DNA of 64,000 nucleotides from Motacilla alba alba (taxonomy: Eukaryota; Chordata; Aves; Passeriformes; Motacillidae). The notes under the pieces are model-generated. The model had not been told where the DNA came from, did no database searches, and was given only the letters and a program-made list of their open reading frames with translations. Shown one piece after another: positions 30,248-41,516 of the stretch. Positions within the stretch are counted from its first letter, which is position 1. The number at the start of each line of letters is the position of its first letter. The position numbers and the translations under genes were made by a program. The stretch is from the NCBI RefSeq assembly GCF_015832195.1, contig NC_052032.1, positions 1,866,618-1,930,617 on the forward strand. The letters are read 5' to 3'.

Positions 30248-30420
30248 CCTGTCCTGGTTTCAGCTGGGAGAGAGGTAATTTTTTCTTAGTTATTTAATTA
30301 CTTTTTCAGTATAATTCAGTCATTTGAGGGTAGAGAACATCTCTGATTTTGCCTGTAGGTGCATTAAAGTTGTTTCTGTCTGCTCTAAATGCTATTTGAG
30401 CTCTCCTCAGGCTGGGGCTG
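30248..30420 (+). mobile_element. LTR fragment
   Basis: Begins TGTCCTGGTTTCAGCTGGGA followed by GAGAGGTAATTTTTTCTTAG, the start typical of a widespread avian endogenous retroviral LTR. The right end is uncertain. No coding frame. Confidence 0.6.
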
Positions 30421-31570
30421 TCTCAGGAGGTGTGTTTGGAGGTGCCCAGCAGCAGGGCTGTGTGGGGCTGGGCTGTGCCACAGCCTGGAGCTGGGTGCTC
30501 TGAGTCTCTCTGGAGGCACAGGCAGAGCACATGGGGCTCTCCAGGGTCTCCAGCCTTTATTCCAGTTTTGATGGGTGACACACAGATGTCAGAACCCTGT
30601 GTTCTCTTTTGTACAGCAGTGAGAAGCCTGTCCTGGCACACAAGTGCCACTGTTCCTCCAGCTGTGTCCGTGGATGGGAGTCTTGATGGAGCAGCTTTGC
30701 AGGAGGAAGAAGTATTTCTGTACTTTGTGTCCTTGCAGCTCTGGTAGATCCTTCTGTGACCTCTCTGCTCTCTCCACTTGCCTTTCTCACCTTCATTTCC
30801 CCTCCAAGCTGTTTGTTAACAAGGACCGAGCTCCTTCCCATGGCTCTGAACCCCAGGCATGCTCTGGGTGTCTTTGCCAGCACTCCCCTTCCACCAGGGC
30901 CATGCTCAGCATTAAAAACAAGGGGCAAATCAGCACCTCAGAGCTTCGGGTGGGTGTAAAACTTGGATTGAGGGCAGCTCCACCCAGGGTCACTCAGTGC
31001 TGAGGACACATCAGACAGGGTTGCTGCCGCATGGGTGCTCCAGTTCATGGGCATCCTCTGCATTCCCTGCTCTTTCCCAAGTCCCTTCCCTGTTCTTGCC
31101 CTCTGTGGTGCAAAAAGGACCATCAGCAAATTGAGCAGAGTCCAGCAGCACAGGGAGCCCACACCAAAGATAGCGAGGTCAGTCCAGCTGAAAGGAGAAC
31201 TTCACCAAAGCAGCTGAACCATCTGTGTGGGTGGATTTCAGCCTGCTGGACCTGCTAGGGCAGTTTGAGGAGAAGGACAAGGCTGAACAACTGGAGCAGT
31301 GAAACCTGCTTCCTTTTCTAGCAAAACAATTGCACAAGGGGCAAAGGTGTCCCAGCTGGGCTGACAGAGCTGCCTTGGGGTGAGTCTGTGCTCTGCTTCC
31401 CCTCATCAGCAGGGTCTGGGCCCAGGGAAGGGGAGAAACATCCCTGGGAGATCACAGCCTCACATCTGCCTGTGCTGGAGAGAGCAGCCCAGGAGAGAGA
31501 ATCGGAGTCTGTCCTTCAACAGCTTCTGTGAATGTCATTCTGTGGCAAGAAAGGGAGAAAGAATCAGCAG
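30421..31570. other. intergenic DNA
   Basis: Nothing recognised. Confidence 0.5.
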
Positions 31571-31741
31571 GGTTTGGGTTGGAAGGGACCTTAAATCCCA
31601 TTCCACCCCCTGCCATGGCCAGGGACACCTCCCACTGTCCCAGGCTGCTCCAAGCCCTGTCCAGCCTGGCCTTGGGCACTGCCAGGGATCCAGGGGCAGC
31701 CCCAGCTGCTCTGGGCACCCTGTGCCAGGGCCTGCCCAACT
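31571..31741 (-). mobile_element. CR1 3' tail
   Basis: GGTTTGGGTTGGAAGGGACC through CCAGGGACACCTCCCACTG to CTGTGCCAGGGCCTGCCCAA, reverse orientation. Confidence 0.92.
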
Positions 31742-33803
31742 CCAGATATTCCTGTGGTAATTCCTGTAACCAGCCCTCCAGGTTGAGCCAGAATAAACCG
31801 TGCTGGTTCTTGTGCCATTGTCATAAAAAACCAGTCCAGGACTCAGGAGACAATTGTTATTGTAGTTTTAATATTAATTTTTTTTTCCCTCAGGCCAGCA
31901 TCAATTTGCTGTTCCAAAGCTGAGTTGCCTGATGAGGGTTAACAGAACAAAGAAGTGCTGAAATGTCTACAAAATCCTGGTAATGAATCATTACCAATCT
32001 GATACAAAGCAACCCAGTGATTAGGAATGCAGTTTTATATTACCACTTTTTCAGGCACAGTTGTAGGTAGAAGCAAATAAATACCCTCAGAAGAAATGTG
32101 TCTCATAGCATCTGTTCTTTCTTCTGTTAATTATTGACTCATGTGAGCCTGTGGAAGGAGCTGACACATTCTGCAAAGCCCCTTGCTCTTTTTAACTCTG
32201 AAACTCCATTTTCCTCTCTGCTCTGAAGGCTGAGAGCTGCTCTGGCAGTTTGTGTCCACTCTCCTCTCTGCTTCCAGACATGGAGGGAAGGGAGTCCAGT
32301 GTGCTGAGAGAGCAAAGAGAGGGCTGTGGCTGCAGTGCTTTGAGCTCACACCTTGGTCAAGGTGTCACCAGTGACTTGTGAAACCAAGCCTGGGTGCCAG
32401 CAACAACGAAACATCTGCTGCAGTGGCTCACAGGCAGGATTGTTCCCAGCCCACGTTCTCCAAACCAGCACTGTGGAGTTTTACAGGTGGTTCCCTGAAG
32501 AGCAGCCAAAGGGCAAGGGAGGGAATCTGTTTTCCATCTCACCTACACCCAGCAGGACAACATTCAAGGGCTTTGGCTGTGGAGATGCAGGAAAGAGCCC
32601 TGCAACCAACAGGGCCCTGCCTGGGAGATTTGGGGACACCAGAACCTCCAGTCCACCTTGGCCAGTGCTGTGTCTGAGCAGAGGGACTTGCACTTGCAGG
32701 TGTTTGTGGCCTGACTCTGCCTGGGGGGTCACTGGGACTTTTGGATGCCACAGGAATTTTGAGCCATGACCTTGTGGTCTCTTGCAAGAGCTCCTTGTCC
32801 TGATGTTTCAGTTTGACCTGTGTGTGGGATGTTTGATGTTTCCAAACTTGTCTGCCCTGATAGCTGGAGGGATCCTGCAGCCTTTGGGCCCCAAAAGGGA
32901 AATGCAGGTCATTGTCTTTGCAGTGAAACTCAGGAATTCCTTCTAAAAAGCCAAAAATTGCAGCAAGGTTTGGTCAATCCTGATTTAGTGTAAAAAACCC
33001 CAGTTGTTGCTGCCTTTTTGTGATGCACCTTGGGGGTTGTGAAAGTTCTGGGTCAATGGTGAGCCTCGGGAAGGTGGGCTTTCCCGTTTGTTGGTCAGCC
33101 ACACTACATTCCAGCAGGAAGAATGGAGTGATGGATGCTTCCAGGAGCCTGAAGGAATGTGACTGTTGGTGTTGCAGGGTGCCCTTGGGGCTGCAATGAA
33201 TATAAATATTAACTGGCACCTACCACCTCTGGTTGTTAAAATCTCTTCAGGAGTAAAGAGGCTTAGGTTGACACCCAAACTGATGGAAATAGGCCCTGGG
33301 GAGCAGAGGGACACAGTTCTGTTCCTCAGGGCCTTTGCTCCAGCAATGCACAGCCCAAACAGTGGGAATGCTGCTGCAGTTGGGCTTGCAAGGGGTGAAG
33401 GGCTGGTGAATTATTCTGGATTTTAATTCCAGCCCAACCAGCTGGACTGAGCCTTGGACAAAGAAACTCGGCCTCATGTCCACCCTGGTTTTACAAAGGA
33501 ATTCCAAACCTGCCCTTGCTGCTGCTCAGGAATAAGGTGTTGTCATTGCTCAGGAGCTCAGCTGCATCCCTTCTGTGTCTGCTCCCAGCTTCTCTGCACG
33601 GCTTTGTGCCCACCAGAACCGGGGCAGGCTGCTTGGTCTCCCCCAGCTCGCTTTCACTCCCTGCTCTCCACAGCCGGCCTGAGCTCCAGGCCCCCGGACA
33701 CCCCCAGCTCCTGCCTCCCTCTCACTTCAAGCTGGGGAGCTTTTCCCCCTTCCCACAGCCCCACCCAGGAGGGGTCACGGCTGAGGGGCTGCGTGGAAGC
33801 AGC
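31742..33803. other. intergenic DNA
   Basis: A short T-rich run lies near 31880. No gene or repeat family recognised. Confidence 0.5.
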
Positions 33804-33879
33804 AGGGACAGGGGCAGGGACAGGGACAGGGGCAGGGACAGGGACAGGGACAGGGACAGGGGCAGGGGCAGGGGCAGGG

Positions 33880-33927
<48 letters not shown>

Positions 33928-33943
33928 GCAGGGACAGGGGCAG
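33804..33943. repeat. (GGGACA/GGGGCA)n hexamer array
   Basis: About 23 hexamers GGGACA with interspersed GGGGCA. Every unit has a run of at least three G separated by two or three bases, which is an ideal G-quadruplex pattern on the plus strand. Confidence 0.95.
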
Positions 33944-34277
33944 GAGCGCTGGCTCTGCTAAAGCCCTCTGCAGGGCAGGGGAGAGCTGGGGAGCAGCTCC
34001 AGGCTCTGGCTGCGGCTGAGCTCTGGCTGGTGCCTGTGCTATGTGGTAACGCTGTACACACATTTCACTGCCTTATCTCTGGCTACTGATGATTATCAAA
34101 CAGGGCAAGAGCCCAGCTGCTAATTGCTCCCAACCCTTGGGAATCCACAGGGAGCCTGCAGACACCTGCTGGGCTCTGCTGGCCGTGCTTGGACACATGA
34201 AGGATCCTCACAGGGGCTTCTGCTCCACCAGACTTCTTCAGCAGAACACCAAGGCTGTGCCCATGGGCTGAAGTTGT

Positions 34278-34535
34278 GGAATCACAGAATTCCAGACTGG
34301 TTTGGGTTAAAAGGGACCTTAAAGCTATCCAGTGCCACCCCTGCCATGGGCAGGGACACCTCCCACCGTCCCAGGCTGCTCCAAGCCCTGTCCAGCCTGG
34401 CCTTGGGCACTGCCAGGGATCCAGGGGCAGCCCCAGCTGCTCTGGGCACCCTGTGCCAGGGCCTGTCCACCTCATAGGGAACAATTCCTCATTCCCAATA
34501 TCCCATCCAAATCTACCTTCAGGCTGAGGGCAGAG
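34278..34535 (-). mobile_element. CR1 3' tail
   Basis: GGAATCACAGAATTCCAGAC through GGCAGGGACACCTCCCACCG to CATTCCCAATATCCCATCC, reverse orientation. Confidence 0.92.
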
Positions 34536-35899
34536 AGGACACACCAACATGCCAGGGCTCCCCTCTGCTGTGAGGGGGGTCCTGTACCCCCTGTACCCTG
34601 TGGCCACCACAGGGGTCCCTCAGCAGCACCCTGCCATCCCAAACTGGGCTTTAATCACTCTAAAATCTAAATATTTTTTACTCATTTGTCCAAGAACTTA
34701 CTGCTCATGGCTAGTCACAGTTTGGGAATCAGCTGCTGTGCTCTCAGCTCACAAATTGTTGGCTTTTCTACCTTATGTAGTAGTAAGTATTATTTTTGTT
34801 CAGATGTTGGAGCATCTCTTACAGATCTGAGTGAGTTGTTAGGAATTGTTCTGCTGCTCCTGCCCTGGTAATGTCTCTCCCTGTGGGAAAAGCTTCTCTT
34901 CCCTGGAACAAAGGAGTCACGCTGAGTTTACTCATCAGAAATTGCACATGTATAAAATATCAGCGTTGTCCTGGGTCTCCAGCCCCTCCCCAGGTCTGAC
35001 TCGTGCCATCCATTGGAACCCATCACCCGCAGCCTGGCAACTCTCTCTGTTGCCATGGCAACAGCTCCACTATCCTTTCAGGGAGAACCTCAAATATTCC
35101 CATTTTCAGAGCTGCTAGAACACCTCCAGTCCTGGCTGCTTTCATTCACTTGCTCACTCCCCTCCACGAGCTCTTCTCCTCCCAGTTTGGAGTTACTCAG
35201 CACTTCTGGGCTCCTCATCAGCTGGCTGAGGGAAAGCCCCACAGCTCCTGGAGGTGCACGTTTGTCTGGGGACCCTTGGGTTGATTTCATGTGCAGATCC
35301 ATCATGGAATTAGCACTCCCTAATGTGTGTTGAATTGGTACTTCAGAGAAAATTATCAAAGGCCTGGCTACTGCACACTTGTCTGCACTCACACAGCCAA
35401 GGGTAAAAGTTTCTGAGGAACCTCTGCCTCAGGTGGGTGAGGTGGGCTGGCTTGGGCAGCAGCTTCCCCGTGGTGAGTTTATGGTGGGAGGGTTGTGATG
35501 TGTTTGTCACACCTGAATTGCACTGCCCGGCTCTCCTGTCTGTGTAGGAGCTGTGGGATGGAGGATCCTGGGGGTCTCTGGGTTTGCCCCTCCTCAGGGC
35601 CCCCTTTTCTGCAGCTCCACAGCTGCACTGGGCACAGCTCTGGTTCTGGATAACCATAAATAGTTACTGAGGGCTTATTGTTTCACTTATGGAAATATTG
35701 CACTGGAAGAACGTGAATTTTGAGTAAGATGGTTTTAAAAACAATTCCTGGGGGGCTTTTTTTTTTTTTTTTTTTTTTTTTTGTTCATACAAGTGTCATA
35801 GCAAGACACTTTGTGCTTTTATCCTGCTAGAAATTCCAGGCACCAGTATTGCATTGTGTCCATGGAGGAAAAAGGGAGAGGCTGAGGGCATCTCACGGT
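34536..35899. other. intergenic DNA
   Basis: No gene recognised. A poly-T run of about 25 bases lies at 35758-35782. Confidence 0.5.
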
Positions 35900-36085
35900 G
35901 TTCAGATCCTGGCACAGGGTGCCCAGAGCAGCTGGGGCTGCCCCTGGATCCCTGGCAGTGCCCAAGGCCAGGCTGGATGGGGTTTGGAGCAGCCTGGGAC
36001 AGTGGGAGGTGTCCCTGCCCATGGCAGGGGTGGAACAAGATGAGTTTTAAGGTCTCTTCCAATCCAAACCAGTCTGGGATTCTGT
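35900..36085 (+). mobile_element. CR1 3' tail
   Basis: CACAGGGTGCCCAGAGCAGC through TGGCAGTGCCCAAGGCCAGG to CCAATCCAAACCAGTCTGGG and a degenerate GATTCTG end, plus orientation. Confidence 0.92.
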
Positions 36086-36439
36086 TATCTGGTGACACAA
36101 CCAGATCTCAGCGAGATCCTCCACTCTAAGGGAAGGAGGTCGAGGGGCTGGGAGAGGAGCTGTGCTTTGGGAAGCCTGGATGCTGTGTGGCTACAGCTTT
36201 CCTGCACATCAGGAGCCCGTCAGAGCCTCACACTGGGAAAACAGCAGCTGAAGATTCAGGTAAGGGATAGCAGCGAGGAAAACAATAAATAAGAGAGTGA
36301 GAGAACAGCAGGAGAAAAAATTCTCAGCTGCAAAATACTCCGTAGCACTCCTAAACAAGATCGGCTCGGTGCAGCCCCAGATCCTGAGGCACCGGGAAGA
36401 GCCAGCTCGGAGGATGCCCAGCCGCTGCCGGGGGTTTGG

Positions 36440-36900
36440 TTGATCCTGGCAGGCTGGCAGGGCTCGCTGCTGTGCCGCTGCTCGGGCTCCCCTCCAGCCC
36501 GAGAGGGGCGGCTGCTGCTGCCCTCGGAGCGCTGCGGACACAGCCCTGAGCCGGGGGGGCTCCGGGGGCTGGATGTGCCCCAGCCCAGGCTCCGGGCTCT
36601 GATCCCCGGGCATTCTCCGGCGCTCCCTCGCTCCGCGCACAGCCCGGCCCGCTCTCAGCAGCCTCCTTCGCATCCCCGCGGCTTCCCGGAGCCCTGCCCG
36701 CCGCGGCGGCTCCCCCCGAGCAAATGTCACCCGTACCCAATGAAGCAGACCCCGAGGTGCCGCGAATGGACCCCAGGATTCTCATTTTCCTTCTCTACGT
36801 GATGATCCTGCACGAGCTGGTGAGCGGCTGGATGGAGTACCAGAAGCAGCTGGCCAAGCCAAAGAAGCAGGCGGGTCCCGTGTGGTCCTCCAGGTGAGTC
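36440..36900 (+). promoter_or_regulatory. CpG-rich 5' region of a small gene
   Basis: High CpG density with no TATA box, covering the presumed 5' untranslated region and first coding exon of the small two-exon model. It supports a real transcription start here rather than a chance open frame. Confidence 0.55.
36724..36893 (+). CDS. small gene exon 1
   Basis: Two in-frame ATGs (36724 and 36766). The second is the better start by context and because it places the hydrophobic run at residues 5-15. Confidence 0.5.
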
Positions 36901-39900
36901 GCTGCCTGTGCTGCTCCCAAAGGGCATGTTTGGATGGGGAGGATTGTTTTTGTGTGCATCCAGCGGTCCCGATAGATGTGTCTGTGCCTGTGTCTGTCTC
37001 ATCTGCTGGGCATTATGCACTGAGCGGGGATTAAGGTCTGTTAATCCTCTGAGCCTGCATTGTCTGAGCATCCCGTGCATTTGACACACTTGCAGATAAA
37101 CACGCCTGTCGTTTGCCTGGGGTATTTTGGGGGGATTTTTTCCAGTGGAAATGTGCTGTAACTCAGCATATTTGCTGTGACTCAGGTTCCCAATCACCAG
37201 ACCTGGAAGAGAAAAATGTGGGTAGCACAAGGAGCTACACTTCATGCATGATATTCATCAATGAGGCACAAACCTCCAGAGACTGCTTGCAATCAGAGTA
37301 TTTCATGTTAAACCACTACTGTGCATGTCACTATCTCTCCGTCTCCTCCCACTCCCTGGGCTGTGCCCACTACACCAATCCCTTGTTTTCTGCCCAACAA
37401 CAAAAATGAGCTGGAGAAATAAGGGAAATTAATGAAAAATGCTGCATATCTTTAAAATTCAGATCTGTTCCTGCAAACATTGTTTATGTGTTGTTCACAT
37501 GTAACAGTGTTTGGGCTTGTAGTCAGCTTGGTTGGGGTCTTATCAGGAAGAATATCTGAACATCAGATATTCCTTGTCTTCCATCAGCCTGGGGATTAGG
37601 GAATCACACCCCAAAATCCACCTCCTGCCAGATCTCAGGCCATGGCACAACACCTCCTCAGAGCTTTGGACCTAAAAATGTGCCCGTGACCCAGTTTGCT
37701 CCAGGTCTGGCTGCTGCAGCTCGAGTGCACAGAGCTCTCAGCTCAGTCCTGATCCTAATCCTGTGATGTGCATCATTCCCAGCCCCAATTCCAGCCCTGC
37801 TGCGCCTGTGCTGCACAAACAGCCCCCAGAGGTGGCTCCATCGATGAAACCCCCAGAGTTTGTGCCGTGAGGATGCACCCGTGGCTCGCTGGAAACCAGC
37901 AGCTCCCAGCCCCTTCATCCACAGCTCAGGAATACCATTCCTGGCTGGATTTCCAGACCAGCAGAGCTCAGCTGCACCTTGGGCAAGTGAAATGCTCAGC
38001 ACTGGGAACACTGCCATGGGTGGAGACAGCACAGAAATAGCTTGAAAGGGATGGGGCTGGCTGGGTTCTGATCGAGGTCAGAGGCAGATTTCCTCGCTGT
38101 CTCCAAGGCAGAGTGCAGGGAGGAACTGGGACACAACTTGCACTGAGCTCGGGGACACCCTGATGTCAGAGAGAAAACCTAATGGAGTTATTTGGGTTAC
38201 TCAAAGGCACCAAACAACTTGGATCAAGCAGCCAGAATAATGTGCCAAGACTGGGGGTTTTTTAAGAGAATTAGGTACCCCATCAAAACCAAAAAATCCC
38301 CAAGAGCTGCCACCTCACCCAGCCTTGTTTTGGGATGTGGGACCGAGCTGGATGATCTGTGCAGGGCTCCACATCCTGGAGCCATCCTGGAGCCATCCTG
38401 GAGCCATCCCAGCCCTCTCCATCTGAGCTGGGTGTGCAGCCCACCCTGCTGTCACAGCCCTGCTCCTGCTGCTCCTCCAGCTGCCCCCAGCTGGGAAAGC
38501 AGAGCCACCAGGTCTGTGTGGATCTCCTGGATAATTCACAGCTTGCACCACAAGCAGGTGAAGCTCTGTGACCCAGAGAACTGCAGAATCACAGGAGGAA
38601 TTGGGATCCTTTTAGAGGAATTAAGACTGTCCCGGGTCAGGCTGTCCTTGCTGGTTCTGGTGTAGCCTGGGCTCACACACCCTGCTGCAATAACGTGAGG
38701 TGTTCTTGACTGATGAGCCCACGAGGTTTCCAGTGCCCAGAGAGCACAGCTGGAACCAGATGTTCATCCTTCAGTTTGATCCCGGGCTCAGAAGGTGCTC
38801 AGAAACAGCTGCCACATCTCTAGCCTGTCCATGGAGTCCAAGCCATGGCTCAGCAGTTGGGAAAAGCTTCCTCGTGCCTTGCACCGAGCCAGGACCGGCA
38901 CAGCTCCTGCTCCAGAGTGAGAACAGGGACCTGGGACCGGCCAGCCCAGCCCTGCAGCAGTGGCAGTGGCAGTGGCAGTGGCAGTGGCAGTGGCAGTGTA
39001 CTGTTGGGGGGGTCTGGGTACCAATCACCAGCGGGATGGGACTGCTGGGATTTCCTCTCTGTTTATTTTCCAGCATCAGTCTCTTTACATGGGTATGCCA
39101 GTGGGAAGATGCCAGCACCTCACGTCCCCCACAGCAAAGAACTCGATGTTAGCTCAAGTGTTAATGCACAAACCATTATTTTATTTGTCCTTACTTTCTA
39201 CTTTCTCATATAATTTTTCTACTGACAAATCTTACAGCTACTGCTTAACTCTAATTACAGTTCTACTATTTCTAAAGCCTACCTTTTACAACTTTCCTAA
39301 AACCCTCCAATTTTAAAGGTTCCCACAGCAGTGTGGCCTCGGCAGGGCTGGTGCCATCTCCAGCCAGGAGAAACGACAGCCAGGGGCTGCTGAGCTCTGG
39401 GACTCAAGGGTTAGAGGATTTTAGGAAGGATTTGCAGACACTGCCAAGGCAGCCACCCAAAACCTTCCTGTAAGAGCTTAACCGTGAGGTGAGAGCACGG
39501 CAGAGCTCCCTGGATGAGCTGGGTGTGAGGGCACTGCTTCCCAGCACAGCCTGGAGCTGGGCCAGCGCTGGGGAGCTCAGCCTCCATCTCCTGCCACTGG
39601 TAAAGGTAATTAACATGAAAACCAATTAGGAAATTCAGTTATAAACAGCGAGCTAATTAGGAATTAGGACAGGAGGGTGCTCTCTCTCTCGACTGTAGCC
39701 TCAGCCCGGGCAGATTTTAGGGCTCTCCCTCCTTTCGTGGCTGTCCAATAGTAACAGGCTCTGTTGTGAGGCAGCTTTTTCTCACATTCACAGCTTTTCC
39801 ACAGCTCGTCTTCCTCCGCTCCTGGAGTGGCTGGCGGCTCCCCGCCCTGCTCCATTCATAGTCCCGCTCCCCTGCTCGCCTTTCCTCCGCTGCTGCGGGC

Positions 39901-41516
39901 AGGGGCAGTGCAGCCCAGGATCCCGGACTGGAAGGGACCATAAAGATCATTCCACTGCCCCCACAGGGTCACTCGGACAGGTTTCTCCAAGCCCAAATGT
40001 CCAGCCTGGCCTTGGGCACTGCCAGGGATCCAGGGCAGCCCCAGCTGCTCTGGGCACCCTGTGCCAGGGCCTGCCCACCCTGCCAGAGAGCAATTCCTCA
40101 TTCCCAAGATCCCATCCATCCCTGCCCTCTGGCTCTGGAAGCCGTCCCCTGTGTCCTGTCCCTCCATGCCTTGTCCCCAGTCCCTCTCCAGCTCTCCTGG
40201 AGCCCCTTCAGGCCCTGGCAGGGGCTCTGAGCTCTCCCTGGAGCCTTCTCCTCTCCAGGTGAGCACCCCCAGCTCTCCCAGCCTGGCTCCAGCCCTGGAG
40301 CAGCTCCGGGGCCTCCTCTGGACATTGTTTATTGATGAAGCCACTGGGGACCACAGGACAAGTGAGCAGGATCTAGAAAGGAGAGAGGTCTCTGGTCCCC
40401 AGAGATCACCATGGACAGCCCTCTTGGCAGGAACGGGGAGGGGCTGTGCTTCCCCCGAGTCAATGCCACCCCAAATTCCTACAGACCCTGCTGTGCCCAC
40501 ATCACCCTCTGCACTGGCAGCACAGGGTGCACCCCTGCTGTGCCAGGCTTTTGCCAACTTTGCAAATCTAGATGTGAAAATGGGCCTGAAGGTGTTAGCC
40601 AGGAGGGAGGGGAGAAAAGCCTGGACACAGTGCCCAGGGAGAGGAGAAATGCTCAGGGCAAGTGGGTCTGAGTGTTCAGCTATCCTAGAGGAGCTCCAGG
40701 TGACACAGCCCCACTGCTCCTGCAGCAGAGCCAGCTCTGTGCCACTGTCCCCTCTGCACGTGGTGTGCTTGGCTCATGGAATGTTGGTTCACCCCCAGGA
40801 TCACCCCCTGAGGGAACCTGGGCTGGCAAAAATCCCAAAGAAGTGCCAGGAGTGCACATTGTTTGGTTTAGTGGTTTTAAGGAAAGCTGCTCAAAGATAC
40901 TGGAGGTTTTGAAGGGGGTTGGTTTCAGTGGCCCCCCTGGCCAGAGGGGATGATCCTGGGGGCTCTGAGTGTTTGTGGGGTTTATGGGGTCCTTTTTTGT
41001 GGGGTTTATGGGGTTCTGTTTATGGGGTTTATGGGGTTCTGTTTATGGGGTTTATGGGTTTCTGTTTTGTGGGGTTTATGGGATTCTGTTTAGGGGGTTT
41101 ATGGGGTTCTGTTTTGTGGGGTTTATGGGGTTCTGTTTAGGGGGTTCTGAGCTGCACCAGTAGCTCAGCAGCTCTTTCCAAGACCTCCAGCAGCCGGGGC
41201 AGGGAAGGTTCCCCTCAGCCAGCAGGGGCACAGCCCTGGGAGAGGCTCAGCCCGGATTCTCTGCCCACCCTGAGCACCAGGGCAGCCTCCAGCTCTCCAT
41301 CCCTCGGCAGTGGTGAACCAGAATTCCCTGTCCTTTTAGGAGCCTCCTCTGGGTGCAGATGTGCCCCAGGCAGTGACCATGTGTTCTGCTTTGTTCCTCA
41401 GCAGCAGCACGGCCAGGGCAGCCCCGTCCAGCTTCTCCCGGCCCCTGGTGCACTCGGTGCGCAGGGAGCGCTACCGGGACTGGAGGAAGCCGGGCAGGAT
41501 CATCCGCAAAGCCTGA
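36724..41516 (+). CDS. small two-exon gene, basic secreted-type protein
   Basis: Not recognised. Exon 36724-36893 joins 41402-41516 (donor CCAG|GTGAGT, acceptor TTGTTCCTCAG|CAGCAG), giving 94 residues from the first ATG or 80 from the second (36766), which has G at +4 and puts a signal-peptide-like segment at the N-terminus: MDPRILIFLLYVMILHELVS. After it come WMEYQKQLAKPKKQ, a Ser/Ala/Pro linker and the basic end VRRERYRDWRKPGRIIRKA. There are no cysteines; dibasic pairs occur at KK, RR and RK. It could be a secreted peptide precursor or a single-pass small membrane protein. Support comes from the CpG-rich 5' end, good splice sites and stop, and a possible polyadenylation signal at 43301. 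Exons between the two could have been missed. Confidence 0.5.
38955..38999. repeat. (GCAGTG)n simple repeat
   Basis: Seven tandem hexamers GGCAGT, pure. Confidence 0.95.
39005..39320 (-). mobile_element. possible solo LTR
   Basis: AT-rich block with AATAAACAGAGAGG on the minus strand as polyadenylation-type signal, abruptly flanked by GC-rich DNA. Family and ends uncertain; no coding frame. Confidence 0.4.
39915..40330 (-). mobile_element. CR1 3' region
   Basis: GGATCCCGGACTGGAAGGGA through GGGATCCAGGGCAGCCCCAG to CTCTCCAGGTGAGCACCCCC and CTGGAGCAGCTCC, reverse orientation. Longer than most CR1 tails in the window. Confidence 0.88.
40972..41145. repeat. GGGGTTTATGGGGTTCTGTTT tandem array
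   Basis: About ten copies of GGGGTTTATGG and GGGTTCTGTTT modules, 250 bp before the small gene's second exon. The runs of four G have quadruplex potential on the plus (coding) strand. Confidence 0.92.
41402..41516 (+). CDS. small gene exon 2 (terminal)
   Basis: Encodes SSTARAAPSSFSRPLVHSV and the basic C-terminus, stop TGA 41514-41516. The acceptor is a repeated CAG (TCAG|CAG|CAG), so alternative use would remove one or two serines. Confidence 0.5.

Larger units (their letters stand above)
36894..41401. other. intron of the small gene (presumed)
   Basis: About 4.5 kb containing a (GTGGCA)n run, an LTR-like block, a CR1 tail and a G-rich tandem array, each listed separately. No further exon recognised. 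Confidence 0.4.

Noticed and set aside
33454..34089. Open frames with Gly-Thr or Asp-Arg repeats
   Set aside because: Produced by the GGGACA hexamer array.
40061..40912. 283-codon plus-strand frame
   Set aside because: Its first part is CR1 sequence read in reverse and the rest has no recognisable feature. No start context or splice support.
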